From: Xanthostigma xanthostigma
Lineage: Eukaryota > Arthropoda > Insecta > Raphidioptera > Raphidiidae
Direction of reading: 5' to 3'
NCBI GenBank assembly: GCA_963575645.1
Contig: OY754470.1
Coordinates: 7,944,501-8,008,500, forward strand
DNA: 64,000 nucleotides
A model generated the notes under the pieces. That model saw only the letters and a list, made by a program, of their open reading frames with translations. It made no database searches and had not been told where the DNA came from. The translations under genes and the position numbers were made by a program. Of the stretch, positions 1-11,206 are shown in pieces; position 1 is the stretch's first letter; every line of letters starts with the position of its first letter.

Positions 1-228
1 AAGATCGGGAGAAAGACTTAAACACTACGATGCAGACATATATATACGTCTGTCTCACTTATTATACTCCGAGTCTCATGCGCATGTCCGTGAATGTATG
101 CGCGTCAGTTTGCACATGGAACTTAGCTGTGAAAGGGAGGTGGCTTGCTCTATTCCACTTACTAATTGCCCCACTACAGACGCGACACTTGCGCAGAACA
201 GGTCAAGTAAAAAGAAAAATATAGAAAA

Positions 229-493
229 CAGTCATTTGCTGTTTCACTTCATGGGTCGCGCTTCCACTTACGACCACTAGCAATATATAAGTTATTAAAT
301 ATATGGGTAAAACAGGAACTACGTCAGTAATAGAGACGTGTGCATACACGCGCGAACGGGCATCCAATGCGGGCCTCTTATATGAGTTTTCAAAGTGATT
401 TAATTTTATTTACAAGTATCTATTAATAAAATAATAATCATTTGCTGTCTCACTTCATGGGTCACACTTTCACTTACGGCAGCTAGAAATATA
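229..493 (+). repeat. Direct repeat of about 57 bp, two copies
   Basis: Copies at about 229-288 and 433-493 share the core TCACTTCATGGGTC followed by a CACTTAC block. The second copy runs into a short tandem TAGAA array (about 491-510) that resembles the tail of a retroposon. A similar GAATAGAATAGAATT motif occurs near 57388. Confidence 0.55.
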
Positions 494-784
494 GAATAGA
501 ATAGAATAATAATTTATTGCTAAGGCAATCGGATCAGATTCAATCCATACGGATTGGTCTTCCATCTGTCCTTATAATTACACAGAACAGTAAAATGTTC
601 TGTGTTATAATTACATAAAAGTAACAGAAAAACAATAAAAACTAAAAAAGATTAAATATTGTCTTAAGTAAAGGACAATAGATTTTGCCAATTTACGAGC
701 TTCGTATTAATCATCTTAATAAATGTTTTCATTTGATTGCGATGTGAAATGGCCTGGTTTAAGATATAGAAGTTGTTAAATATA

Positions 785-1107
785 TGGAACAGGGGCTATT
801 TTTCTTAATTGTCCCTCTGCTTGCTCTGAGCAAGAACCAATCAGGAAACAGTATCTTGTCACGTGGGCGACATGAACAAACGCCCACAAACAAACACTGT
901 GTCATAGTGTGTGTTCTGTTCAGAGACCATAAACGTCTACTTTTGTTATCGCTCTATCAATGCGCGCGCACTGAACCTACCTACAAAAAAAGCTTGAAAA
1001 TACGTCTCATGTGAAGCGAGCACATAAAAGCAATCAAGAAAACCAGCGCTAGGGAACAGGTAATCAAATCTAGCGGCAAATCCAACCTCGTGTGCAGCGG
1101 CCTTTAG
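785..1107 (-). mobile_element. MITE fragment, same family as 61774-62223
   Basis: This segment matches, in inverted orientation, much of the element at 61774-62223: the AACAGGGGCTATTTT block, the GAGCAAGAACCAATCAGGAA block and the terminal GTGTGCAGCGGCCTTTAG. Only one terminus (about 1088-1107) is present; the other is missing, so the copy is truncated. No coding capacity. The superfamily is unclear. Confidence 0.6.
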
Positions 1108-2349
1108 ACTACTAAATTTTGATATTCTTGCTCTGCGCGCTATGATGCCCTAGGCGAAGCCGAAGACATCATGACTTTCAGCCCTTGTGGTGAAATATAC
1201 TATTTCTTCATTTTTTAACTCGGCCGAGCTAATTGACATTTATAATTATCTTGATGTTACATCAATAGTAAAACGTTTATCGTTGTGATTAATTTTTAAA
1301 CATTGATTTCTGTCAAATTTCAAAATTAAAAGCAGTTTTCTTGTTCTAATAAAATAATAATATTCATTATACCTTTAAAAAATGACACCCAATTATAGAA
1401 ACATATTTCGTGTTTGTCAGCTTTTGCTTTTCGCAAAACCACCGGCGATTCTCGTAATACAATCTACCGACGGTTTTAATGGTATCGAACGTGCTACGAG
1501 CATAGTGCTTGATGGAAGATTAACGGTTCATTAATTTGAACAAATAAGTTCACCATTATACATATAATATATTGAAAATACGTAAATCTGTTTTCGACGT
1601 GCTCAGGAAAAACATTAATCAAGTGAACCAAGCGTTTGACCCTTCTCACTTGTCTGAGTCAAACGAACGAACTAGCCGTCTATCCACTCATTAATTATTT
1701 ATGAACAAAAAACATCTCTATAAGTCGAACTGTTACCTAATTATCGAAAACTTGATACATCTGAGATGACAATTTACACAGATTATAATAAATGCTTAAC
1801 GATTACATCTTATTTGACCTTGTTATGTTTCATTGTACAATACGCGCCACGAATCTAAAAGGCTCGGAAGTTAGATGCGAATGCGGGCTTGCGCTTGTAC
1901 AGTCTGTTGAAAAACTACAAACTCGCAAATCAACAAAACTAAAATAATAATAACAACTTTACTGTACTTTAAAGCAGGAAAAGGACAAAGGCAACGAGCG
2001 GTCACGGCCAATAACCGACGATTGCACGTTCCGTGCAGGTAGCTGGGAGGTGATGGGAGTCTCAACGGCTTTAAAATGTGCCTTTGCAACGCTGTTTGTT
2101 TGTGACTAACTTTAGAAAATTTTAGATCCGTGGCGCGTATTATAATTTGTGGAAGAAAAAGGGCAATCCATTGATTCAGTAAATGGTCTACTTTTTTTTA
2201 TTTAAGACTAGCGTCTTCACCCGGGTGCAAAACTGTTCTGGAAATATTATATTGAATTCTACACAGAAGAACTAACAAAATGCATTGTTTAGATGTATCT
2301 CTAAAGATTTGGCCAGCGTTAGCCATGTAAGCGTACGAAAACAGTTTTT

Positions 2350-2500
2350 GAAGTGAAAACTTCTTTAGCGGTGTTGTACACTTTTTTTTGTAATGGGTAA
2401 AAAATGTTAAACTCGCGTGAGGACACGTGATCTGATCGAAAATTCGTAAGACGTTAATATTCAAGTTTTCACTTCTGCCGGCACTCCCAGAGTGCAATTT
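2350..2500. repeat. Interspersed repeat with GAAGTGAAAACTTC head
   Basis: It begins GAAGTGAAAACTTCTTTAGC and ends with TTTTCACTTCTGCCGGCAC, so its ends are partly inverted. A second copy lies at 62375-62745. It is followed by a T-run and retroposon-like tail DNA. Confidence 0.6.
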
Positions 2501-2559
2501 TTTTTTTTTTTTGACAAAACACCGTCATAGTTCAGCCATTTTCTATAAAATATTTATAA

Positions 2560-2710
2560 ATTATATATACAGAAATCTTCCTCGTTTATCGCTCTTTCTA
2601 TTAGTGAAAACCGTATGAAAATTCGTTCAGTAGTTTTTGAGTTTATCACGTTCAGACAGACAGATAGACAGACGCGGCGGACGAACTTTTTTTATATACC
2701 TACATAAATA
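2560..2710 (+). mobile_element. Non-LTR or SINE 3' tail fragment
   Basis: The segment contains CCGTATGAAAATTCGTTCAG, then a short tandem CAGA array (about 2654-2672) and GCGGCGGACGAAC. This arrangement is common at the 3' ends of insect non-LTR elements and their SINEs. No reverse transcriptase coding is attached. The assignment rests on general resemblance only. Confidence 0.4.
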
Positions 2711-3616
2711 GATTTTATATTGATTATTTCTTACTTATATAGTTTACCATTTAAGTACCACTTTTAAATACCACCTTTTTTCAAATAACTTTTTACATAA
2801 AAAAACCTGAAGTTATAATCAATTATCTGCTAAATAATTTTAAACCAAGATTGTTACGTTTTTTTTTTATTTTTAAGGTCGTAATTTTTCTCGACCCAAT
2901 ACCAGCACGTATATAAAAAAAATTTCAAGCACAAAGTTTAGAAATTTGTACCTATAAAATGTACTGACTCCGGATTTATAGAGTTGTAATTTTTTAGTCT
3001 TTTATATAGATTTTGCGTCCTATGCAAATATAATCACGTTGCGCATTTCACTAAAAACAAATAAAATTAAACGTATCAAAATTGTTTTTTTTTCTAAACA
3101 TAACGAAAAAATATATATGAATGTAAAATTTAAATATTTTGCTTCTATTCAAGTATGTATAAAATTGTAGCCAACCCTAAAATAATAATTAAAGAGCTTC
3201 CTAGATCTTTTACTGTTTTGCACTTAGCTAAACGGCACTCATTCATCGATATCTAAGCACTGATTGCCGAACACAAATCATAGTCGTAATCACACAAATT
3301 ACTGAACGCGTTAAGCATGCAAATGTTGTCGAGCGAAGTCAGAACTAAACTAAAACTGATACTGGCTCGATGGAGTGTGGAGGCGGCGGCATCGTTACGA
3401 TGTCAGTTGGTAGACCGCCTCCGAACGATGGCGGCCAGTGTTGCCAGGTCGAAGGAAAAATCCTTGAGATTCTCTGTGATAAAACACTTTCAAAGGACCC
3501 CGCACAAACCTTATGGTTCTCGGTTAAATTGATCGAAAATTGTTTTATTTTATAGTTTAAAGGTCGCTAAGAAAAAGTGTCCTTGGGCACATAGCCTAAA
3601 AACTAATAGATTTTTA

Positions 3617-3877
3617 GCTACAGATATGTTTAGCGAGATTTTAGATCTATAGAGATATCCATTGAATTCACAAATATGCTCCATGTTCAACTTTTGTGTT
3701 TTTTTTTAGAAATAGAAAAATAGTCGAAAACTAGGTAATGTTAGAAGGTGTCACCCTGTATAAATTAATGTCATATTTGGATTCAGCACATTTCTAGAGC
3801 TTAGAATTTTTTATGTTTGTGAATGCAATGGATATCCCTATATCTAAAATCTCGCTAAACATATCTGTAGGCTACAG
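3617..3877. repeat. Foldback element, arms of about 60 bp
   Basis: The left arm (3617-3678) and right arm (3813-3877) are inverted copies sharing GATATGTTTAGCGAGATTTT and GATATCCATTG. A CACCCTGTATA motif lies in the loop. It is non-coding. Confidence 0.6.
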
Positions 3878-4285
3878 AAATGTTTAGCGGATTCAAAAGG
3901 GAAAAAATTCAAGTTTTGGCAACACTGCACTGAATTGGCGGTGCTTCGCAGAGCTACAAATTACGGTTAGGCTTGAAGGGTTGTGCTTGAGAGCTATACC
4001 ATCAGCTGTTAAAAAACCAGTAGTCGGCAATCTATGACCCGGGGCAACTATTTCGCTTACCCGCTGCGTAAATTACGATATATTACTTTTGTACTACAGT
4101 CGAAGCTACCAAATTACATTGAATTTGTAATATCAAAGAAATTCGAGTGCAACGTATTGTTGCGTGCTCCCTGTTGGGACGATGTGTTCCCTAGAATGAT
4201 CCAGACCACGACAACAATGGAAAGCAGGTAAAAACCCAACCTTCATAGAATTGCCTGAGGAAGGCAATGCATGTGAAAAAAGGTT

Positions 4286-4801
4286 GTGATGCTTCTAGAA
4301 CATTCTACGGGCGGGGGACGAAGCTATAAAATGCGAGCGGAGTGGTTGGCGAGTCAGTCAGTTGGTTAGTTGCAGCGTACGTACAGTGGATTACAAACAA
4401 CTGTAAAATAAATTGTTCAGTGTCGGTACAGCAAGACCGAGGTAGCTGCTAAGATAGAAAATAAATGAGCTGTGTAAACCATTGAGTGCAATTAGATAAA
4501 TCTGGTTCTACATAAATAGCTTCTGTGTTGTAAATAATCGTGTGAATATAGTTAATAGGCAAGTGCGAATAAGTGTACTAGATAAACTTCGGTGTGTTTG
4601 TGTGTTGTAAATATTTTGTGTACATAATTAGGACTTTATATTCTTCTGTTAGGTACTTAGTTTTCTATTTTATTATTTAGAACTATTAGTTTTGTTTCTG
4701 TTAACGAAAAGTACGCTTTCGTAGTGTGTTTATCTGTTTTGTTAAACGTTTAATATTGTAAATAAATAATTTCCACTACGAACTAGAACAGTTTTGTTAC
4801 A
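4286..4801 (+). promoter_or_regulatory. Heat-shock-type promoter unit, probably a solo LTR
   Basis: A perfect three-unit heat shock element (TTC-nn-GAA-nn-TTC) lies at 4293-4305, a TATA box TATAAAA at 4325-4331 and an arthropod-type initiator TCAGT at 4354-4358, about 30 bp downstream of the TATA box. A long non-coding leader follows, with AATAAA at 4762. The unit opens with TG at 4286 and closes with CA at 4801, as an LTR would. I could not find a target duplication, a primer-binding site or internal gag/pol. A host heat-inducible non-coding transcript is the alternative. Confidence 0.45.
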
Positions 4802-7800
4802 GTATTCTTATACACTTATTAATAGTAAATCCATTAAACATTATTTACGATACAGGTACTTTCTTAGGAATGGCTTGGGGAGGGTGCAATTGCCGCTGTT
4901 ATTTCTCGGTCATTTGGTTCTAACAGAACCTAAACACGAAGCGGCAGAAATTTTTTTAATTTCAACCATTTTTTTACCATCTTCGACATTTTTTCTCCTC
5001 CTTATCTTAAAATAGGTCCAGATTCCGCCTATATATATCATATAAGAAAAAATTCTCTAAATTACTTATGATTACTTATAATTATGATAATTTTATTTTA
5101 TAAGTATGTATTAATTAAATATTAAATTTATTATTATTATTAACTTATGTATCAGGCGGCAGAAAGTTGGGACGACGTGTTTTTTTTGCGCGTCAGCTCA
5201 ATAACTAATACAAAACCGAGGTGAATTAAATTCACAGATTATATTAATCACATATGCATAAAACATGTGCAATGTTTAATATAATATCAATTATTTAATT
5301 CAGTTATAGCGCTGTAATTCCCTTTGGATGCAGCTATTTGGATTCTCCTTATGCGACACAAATAATCGTACTGTATAAATAAAAATAAATAAACACATTA
5401 ATATTTTTATAATGTTTTCGATTATATCACCTATTTTGTATGCAAGAAATCAATCCAAATTTCAATCAAGAAAAAAAATATATGATAGTAAAAGATCGGA
5501 AAAAAAACAACACTAAGTATAAGCAAAAAGCAATACCATAGTATTGCTTTTTTTCTGATCCTATGAATTTCTTCATCCAAAAATCATAATCAATCATGGA
5601 TCATATTAATCTCTTCGTTGAGATAACTTTTCTTCAAAAAATATATACTAAGAAAAACGCGAAGTAAATGCAAATACCGATACGACATTTATAAATAAGC
5701 AAACAAGCGATGAAAATGAATAATAGATCTTAACACAGAACTGTAGATATATTTTTAGTTTTAGAAACAGAATATATTATAAAATTAAATATAATATAAA
5801 CAGTACTTTTTTACAACAAACTGCAGTAATCATTCTCACACTGCTTGGCAGTTTATATAAATATAATAATTTATTCTGTGTAGTGTGTCGTTCAACGGAA
5901 AAATAATTTATTAATTTTTTTGACATCCACTTGGTGGGAGAACGTGATTATATGGTGGTAGAACGGGTACATATTTCTAGTATGGTTTGTTCCCAATTAA
6001 AAATAGCTATTTTTTTTTCTTCAATTTCGTAAATAACAAAAAAAAAATTTCTTAATAGTTTTTATTTTCCTGTCAAGGAACATCGGAACGAGATTAAAAT
6101 ATTTATTTAGGATAATATGCTCAATTGAATTGTTTTTAATAAAAAAACTAGTATAGCCCCAATGTTTTTTTATAAATAAATTAATAATTAAATTGCAGAG
6201 TTATTCTTGTCGTCTTCGATAACGATACATTTTTGTACTACTTATTCCAAATAGCGACGCACCAAAGTTCCTTAATTCTTCATAAATAATATTAATTATT
6301 GTCAATTCAAAAACGTATTTATATCATAGCGAAAATTTCCACTCATTAACTTAAAACTAAGCAGTATCCGATATCAACCGGCAATTATTTTTTATTGCTC
6401 TTGACACTGCGTATTGGAATTTATTCAACACATTATTAAAATTATGGAATTTTTAATAAGTGCAGTTACAATAATTTGCTTTCGACTTCAATGTCTCCGT
6501 CAAATACCTACGCTATATTTCTTTAGAATAATATTGTTTGCAACAGAAATCAATCGGAGCGTTCGAATCCAAGTAAGAATGTAGGTATAACAAAATCATC
6601 AAAAATCTGTGGTCAATCAAATTACAAATTATAATTGGGATTCGTGTTCATTGTACTGTATTTGTTTATTTTCAAAATTGTTACGAAATAAAAATATAAA
6701 TCTAACATGCTTAAATTAAAAAAAAAGTACTTACATTTTTATGAGGTGTTAAAGATGTACGATGTACCCATATCATTAAAATTACAAATCTCTACAAACC
6801 CACGTTAATAACAATAATCTATGGAACGATTGTAAATTATAGACAAAATAACTCATAATATAATGTATTTTAACATACACTTTAACAATATGGAATTCTG
6901 TTGCACATTATTTACCACTGATAAAAACACATATCAAGAAAAACTGTCACAGCACAGGTAGGGTTATGTGCGTTGCAATAACGTCATTTTCTGTCATAAA
7001 AATTGACGTTTACAGTTTAAAATAAAATCAAATGAAGTATTTCTTTAAGTTTATATACGTAAAGCACGCAAATACTAACGATTTTTCGTTGAATAATTTT
7101 TGATTTGAAATTACATTCCACAAATCAATATTCCACTTTCGTAGCACTTATCTGTGTACAACCCCTAAGTATCACCAGTAGAAATTGGTTGAAACCGTCG
7201 TACAACAGTCTTTGTGGATGTACCAACTACGATGCTACGACTACCCCCTGTAGACATGCTGTGTGTACTACAGAACTGTACTCAACATGCACGATTACTT
7301 ATGGTGACACAACGCGGCCATTGTTTGGATTACGTGACATCTTTGTCTTAAATTGTATTTATATGAGCCAATTTATGGAGTGAGGCGAAATTCAAAAATA
7401 AATCATCGTTCACTTTACACTGGGATGTATGTTTCTATAGCTGGCTTTAGGTATATGTTTCGCAATAATTATGTCTAACATGTTTTTAATTTCCCAATAC
7501 ATTGGGAACTTATTGTAACTGGTCCAAAAATCTAAATCAAAATTTTCAGCAAATTTTTGTTTCAAGGTTACTACATTGTTGTTAAACTATTTTTGAAAAG
7601 ATGTCTGTGTATGTATGAATATGATGTGTCCATTTCTTTCTAAGACGAAATTATGGAAGAATAACAATGAAATCTACTACGTGAGGGTGCCAATCGACGC
7701 GTATTAATGTAAATATAATCTGAAAAGAATTTTTTGAAAACCGGATCAGCCAGTCTTTATTTTTAACAAAAAAAAAAAAAAACTTCAAAAAAGTACATTT

Positions 7801-7843
7801 TACACAATATCTGCGGCAAAAAATGTTATCTACCTCGTTAGGG

Positions 7844-8484
7844 CAATGATGGATTTACGCCTAGGCACGTGAGCCCGGGCCTAGGGCGGCATAATTTGAA
7901 GGGCGGCAAAATTTTTGAAATGCCAAAATTTTAGAGGCGAAAAAAGTAAAGACAATCAATTTCAAAAATTGGTTCAGATTAGTTTTCATAAAAAATTTTC
8001 AATAGAAAATATAATTCAATTCCTTAGCAAATACAGAAGATGTACGTTCTGCACAAAAAATATGCTATGTATTGCATTCATGGAGTCTTCGAGACGTTTA
8101 TCCGAATGTGGATATTGCTGTCCGTATTTTTTTGAGTATTCTGGCTAAAGATAGACTTAATGCTCTTGCATTAGTGTCTATTGAAGCTCAACTAGTCCAA
8201 GAAATTAATTATGACGATATAGGTATAATCGACGTTTTTGCGCAGACCAAAGCCAGGAAAAAGAAATTTTCAAATTGATTATTAAAAAAAATATTAATTA
8301 TTTGTCTGTCTAAAATTTATAACTTATTTATCTGTCATGTTTATGATTTATATTTAAAAATTATATTTCAATAAAGTTATTTTTAAATAAAAATATTGGA
8401 TCAAAATTAATGAAATTAATTTTATCAAAAAGGGCGGCGCATCGAATGGGGCCTAGGGCGGCAGCAAGCCTAAATCCGTCACTG
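7844..8484 (+). mobile_element. hAT element with transposase C-terminal remnant
   Basis: The ends are inverted (CAATGATGGATTTA...; ...TAAATCCGTCACTG) and are flanked by a perfect 8-bp duplication CGTTAGGG (7836-7843, 8485-8492), the hAT hallmark. Inside, about 8072-8278 encodes YPNVDIAVRIFLSILAKDRL followed by a segment ending in YDDIGIIDVFAQTKARKKK. This resembles the C-terminal dimerisation region of ZMYM1-like hAT transposases. The usual ASGERSFSKLKLIK-type stretch between the IALRIFL-like and ERLN-like parts is missing, and upstream coding (7915-8148) is in another frame. It is a dead, internally deleted copy. Confidence 0.8.
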
Positions 8485-8662
8485 CGTTAGGGTGTCAATC
8501 GAAGCCGGTTAGCGCCATTTTGATCTGAAAGAAATCTTTTCAAAATCGGCTCAGCTTTTTTTTGTGTAAACAAAAAGACTAAAAAAGTGGATTTTACACG
8601 AAATCTCGAGAATAAAAATGATATCGACTTTGTTAGGGTGTCAATTGAATTTTACTAACATC

Positions 8663-9179
8663 CAGAGCCGGATTAAGAAGCGAAGGGGCCCGTAGGCGGG
8701 ACCCTGAGGGGGGGCCTATCGCCTATGTAAGGGACGAAAATCAATTGAAATAAGAATAGCATTTGAAAATGAACTTTTGAAATAATATGAAAAATTATTA
8801 ATTTATTTATACTATGCCAAAAAATAAATATATAAATACAATGATCAGTCTGTAACTTGCAACATAAACACGCTGTACTTTCACATTTTCTCAAATTAGC
8901 ATAACATAAATGAGAAAATTAAAAAATGAAAATATTCTATCACCTTCTGGAAATCTTAAAAGAAATTATGACGAAGAATTTTGAACAAAAAATTTACAAT
9001 TTTCTAGCTTTCATGTTTGTATGATATGATTTTTTTTTCTAATCCAAAAAAAAATTCATTTTCATTTTTTCTTTATTCATTTTCTTTTTTTTTCTCAATT
9101 TTTTCACTTTGGTGGGGCCCTAAGATTTGGGGGGCCTATAGGCGCCGCCTATAACGCCTACACAGTAAATCCGGCTCTG
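8663..9179. mobile_element. Non-autonomous hAT element
   Basis: The termini CAGAGCCGGATTAAG and TAAATCCGGCTCTG are inverted, with G-rich subterminal GGGGCC blocks. The element is flanked by a perfect 8-bp duplication CTAACATC (8655-8662 and 9180-9187). It has no transposase remnant that I can recognise. It is inserted in a unit of the local minisatellite. Confidence 0.8.
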
Positions 9180-9537
9180 CTAACATCAGTACAAACAGAA
9201 AGAATTTTTATCAAAATCGGTTGAGCCAAAACAAAAACTAAAAAATGTATTTCAAAATTTTTAAAAAAATATTTTTCGGGTCTAGTTTGTAATTGCATAT
9301 TTAATATTTACCACACTGGAAAGTTAGTTGTAGGAACCTCAAAGGTCGCACCTGAGTCCCAATAAACGACTCACCTCAGGGCTTGTTATTAAACCAGCTA
9401 TTTATATTATTGCGACTCAAGATATAGGATGTAGCAAATAATGAGTAGATGTAATTGGTTTAGCAAGTAAAGATAGATGAACCTTTAATAAGTGTTTTAA
9501 TTTTAAATTAATACAGTTAATCATAAAACAAGATATT

Positions 9538-11126
9538 ATAGTCCAATCGGTGGAGATAAAAAGCTCCAGAAATTCGCAAACAGGCTGAATTTTTTTTTAA
9601 TAAGTAGTTTAAAGTGTACTGATTGAAATAAAAAAAAGTTCATTCGTCTATCGATTTCCCAAAATAAAAAAAAAAATTGAAAATCATTTTGATTTTCAAA
9701 ATTCTTTGATATTTTGAAATTTAAAAAAAGATAGGAAGAAATAAAAAATACCACATTGTAGAAGACGTTTTTTTCTATAAAAAAGATATCTTATACTTTT
9801 TTCGTCCGACTTATAGTTTGCCCGCAAAAAATTCGATAAACTATGTATCTATTTTACGCGCAGGATGCTCGGCTAGCCATGCGAGAACCTACTTTTTCAT
9901 GTCCGGCGTATTGAAATATAATATTTTACATACTTATAGAGTAATACCATAAATCTTATCTCGTTATTAAATACGGCCCTTGTTACTATTTTCAATTTTT
10001 TCGGAATCTTGAATACACTGGAAAAAATATTTTTAAACCTCTGTAACACGATGAAAACTTAACGGATTTCAATGTATATTTTTTTAAATCGTAGGTATAA
10101 TTAAGTGTATTAAGAATCACTAAGTATAAATTTGTTAAGTTTTCAAATTTTTTTAATATTAACGATTTTTCATCCATAAAGAGAAAACAGACATTTTTTT
10201 GGTTTTTCGTTTGTATCTTTTTATATCGTTGAATATAAAATTTCATACTATTACATTACGAAGATAAATACTCAAGGAATAGAATGTGATATGTGGCTAG
10301 GTAAGAAAGTATCTAGGTAAAAAATACAATGGAAATTAAAACAGGTAAACAAATCTTTGATTAACGTCTGATTAGAACTCTTCAATAAATAAAATTTTCG
10401 ACCAATTTTTCCATGACTACTTAATAAAAAATTGTTTGTTATTATTTTTTCATTATTTTGATAATCATTAATAATTTTGAAAGATTTTATAAAAAGCTAA
10501 TTAGAATTAATATCTCAAAAATGGTGCATTTTATAGGAAAATCATAAGAGACCTTTTTTCTTTAGAATTGTCCAAAAAACCTAAAAAAATTGGTTCCGAC
10601 GCCAAAAACAAAAAAAAATTATTTTCCGAAAATTTTTTGCAAATTTTGAAATTTTTTTTTGAAAATTTTGTTTTTTTTTAAATTTTTTATTTGGAATATT
10701 TAGAATATGCATTTCTAGACAAATAGTGTTATAAACATTTTAGTAAAATTTAATGATTCTTGCTTCTGCAAAGTGATTTATTTGCTTGTTTGCCGACGCA
10801 AGATGACTTACTAACTTTCCGAATTTTTTCCAGGTAAACTATAGCTCTGACGAAAAAAGTACAAGATACCTTTTTTATAGAAAAAAATGTCCCCTACAAG
10901 GCAGTATTTTTTATTTATCTCTATCTTTATCCCAGCTTAAAATATTCAAGAATTTTGAAAATAACATTTTTTTTCAAATTTTTTTTTGACTTTGGGAAAT
11001 CGATAGACGAATGAACTTTTTTCTATTTCAATCAGTACACTTTAAACTACTCACAAAAAAAATTTGAGTCTGTTTGCGAATTTCTGGAGCTTTTGGTTTA
11101 AAATTGTCTCCACCGACTGGACTATT
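9538..11126. mobile_element. 1.6 kb foldback element with long inverted arms
   Basis: Left arm about 9538-9860 and right arm about 10810-11126 are inverted copies. They share TAGTCCAATCGGTGGAGA (CCAGTCGGTGGAGA on the other side), CTCCAGAAATTCGCAAAC and AATCGATAGACGAATG. The middle is AT-rich and non-coding. It ends about 80 bp beyond the GNL2 stop codon. Confidence 0.65.
10355..10415. repeat. Fragment related to the MRE11 intron 4 insertion
   Basis: This short block (TGATTAACGTCTGATTAGAA followed by AATAAAATTTTCGACCAATT) matches, inverted, the segment at about 41848-41902 in MRE11 intron 4. It is a fragment of the same interspersed repeat. Confidence 0.5.
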
Positions 11127-11206
11127 ATGGACTATGAAATGATTTAAATAATTTCAAACCAAACGTAACTGCAAAAAAAGACAATTTAAATTTAAAAATT
11201 ATGTTG

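Larger units (their letters stand above)
7680..9290. repeat. Minisatellite, about 150-bp unit, three copies
   Basis: The units start near 7683, 8487 and 8635. Each has a GTTAGGGTG(C/T)CAATCGA-like head, a CTGAAA(A/G)(A/G)AAT block, a GGnTCAGC block and an A-rich end. Units 1 and 3 are interrupted by the two hAT elements at 7844-8484 and 8663-9179, which explains the wide spacing. The units have diverged from one another. Confidence 0.6.
1..11206. other. Gene-free, repeat-rich region
   Basis: I find no convincing protein gene here. Open frames are short, lack family resemblance and lie in AT-rich or repeat DNA. The stretch is a mosaic of transposon-derived pieces, listed separately. About 4800-7680 and 9190-9530 are AT-rich DNA in which I see nothing specific. 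Confidence 0.7.

Noticed and set aside
7105-7383. 92-aa frame with several cysteines
   Set aside because: No signal peptide, motif or splice context; the cysteines are irregular. It is probably chance.
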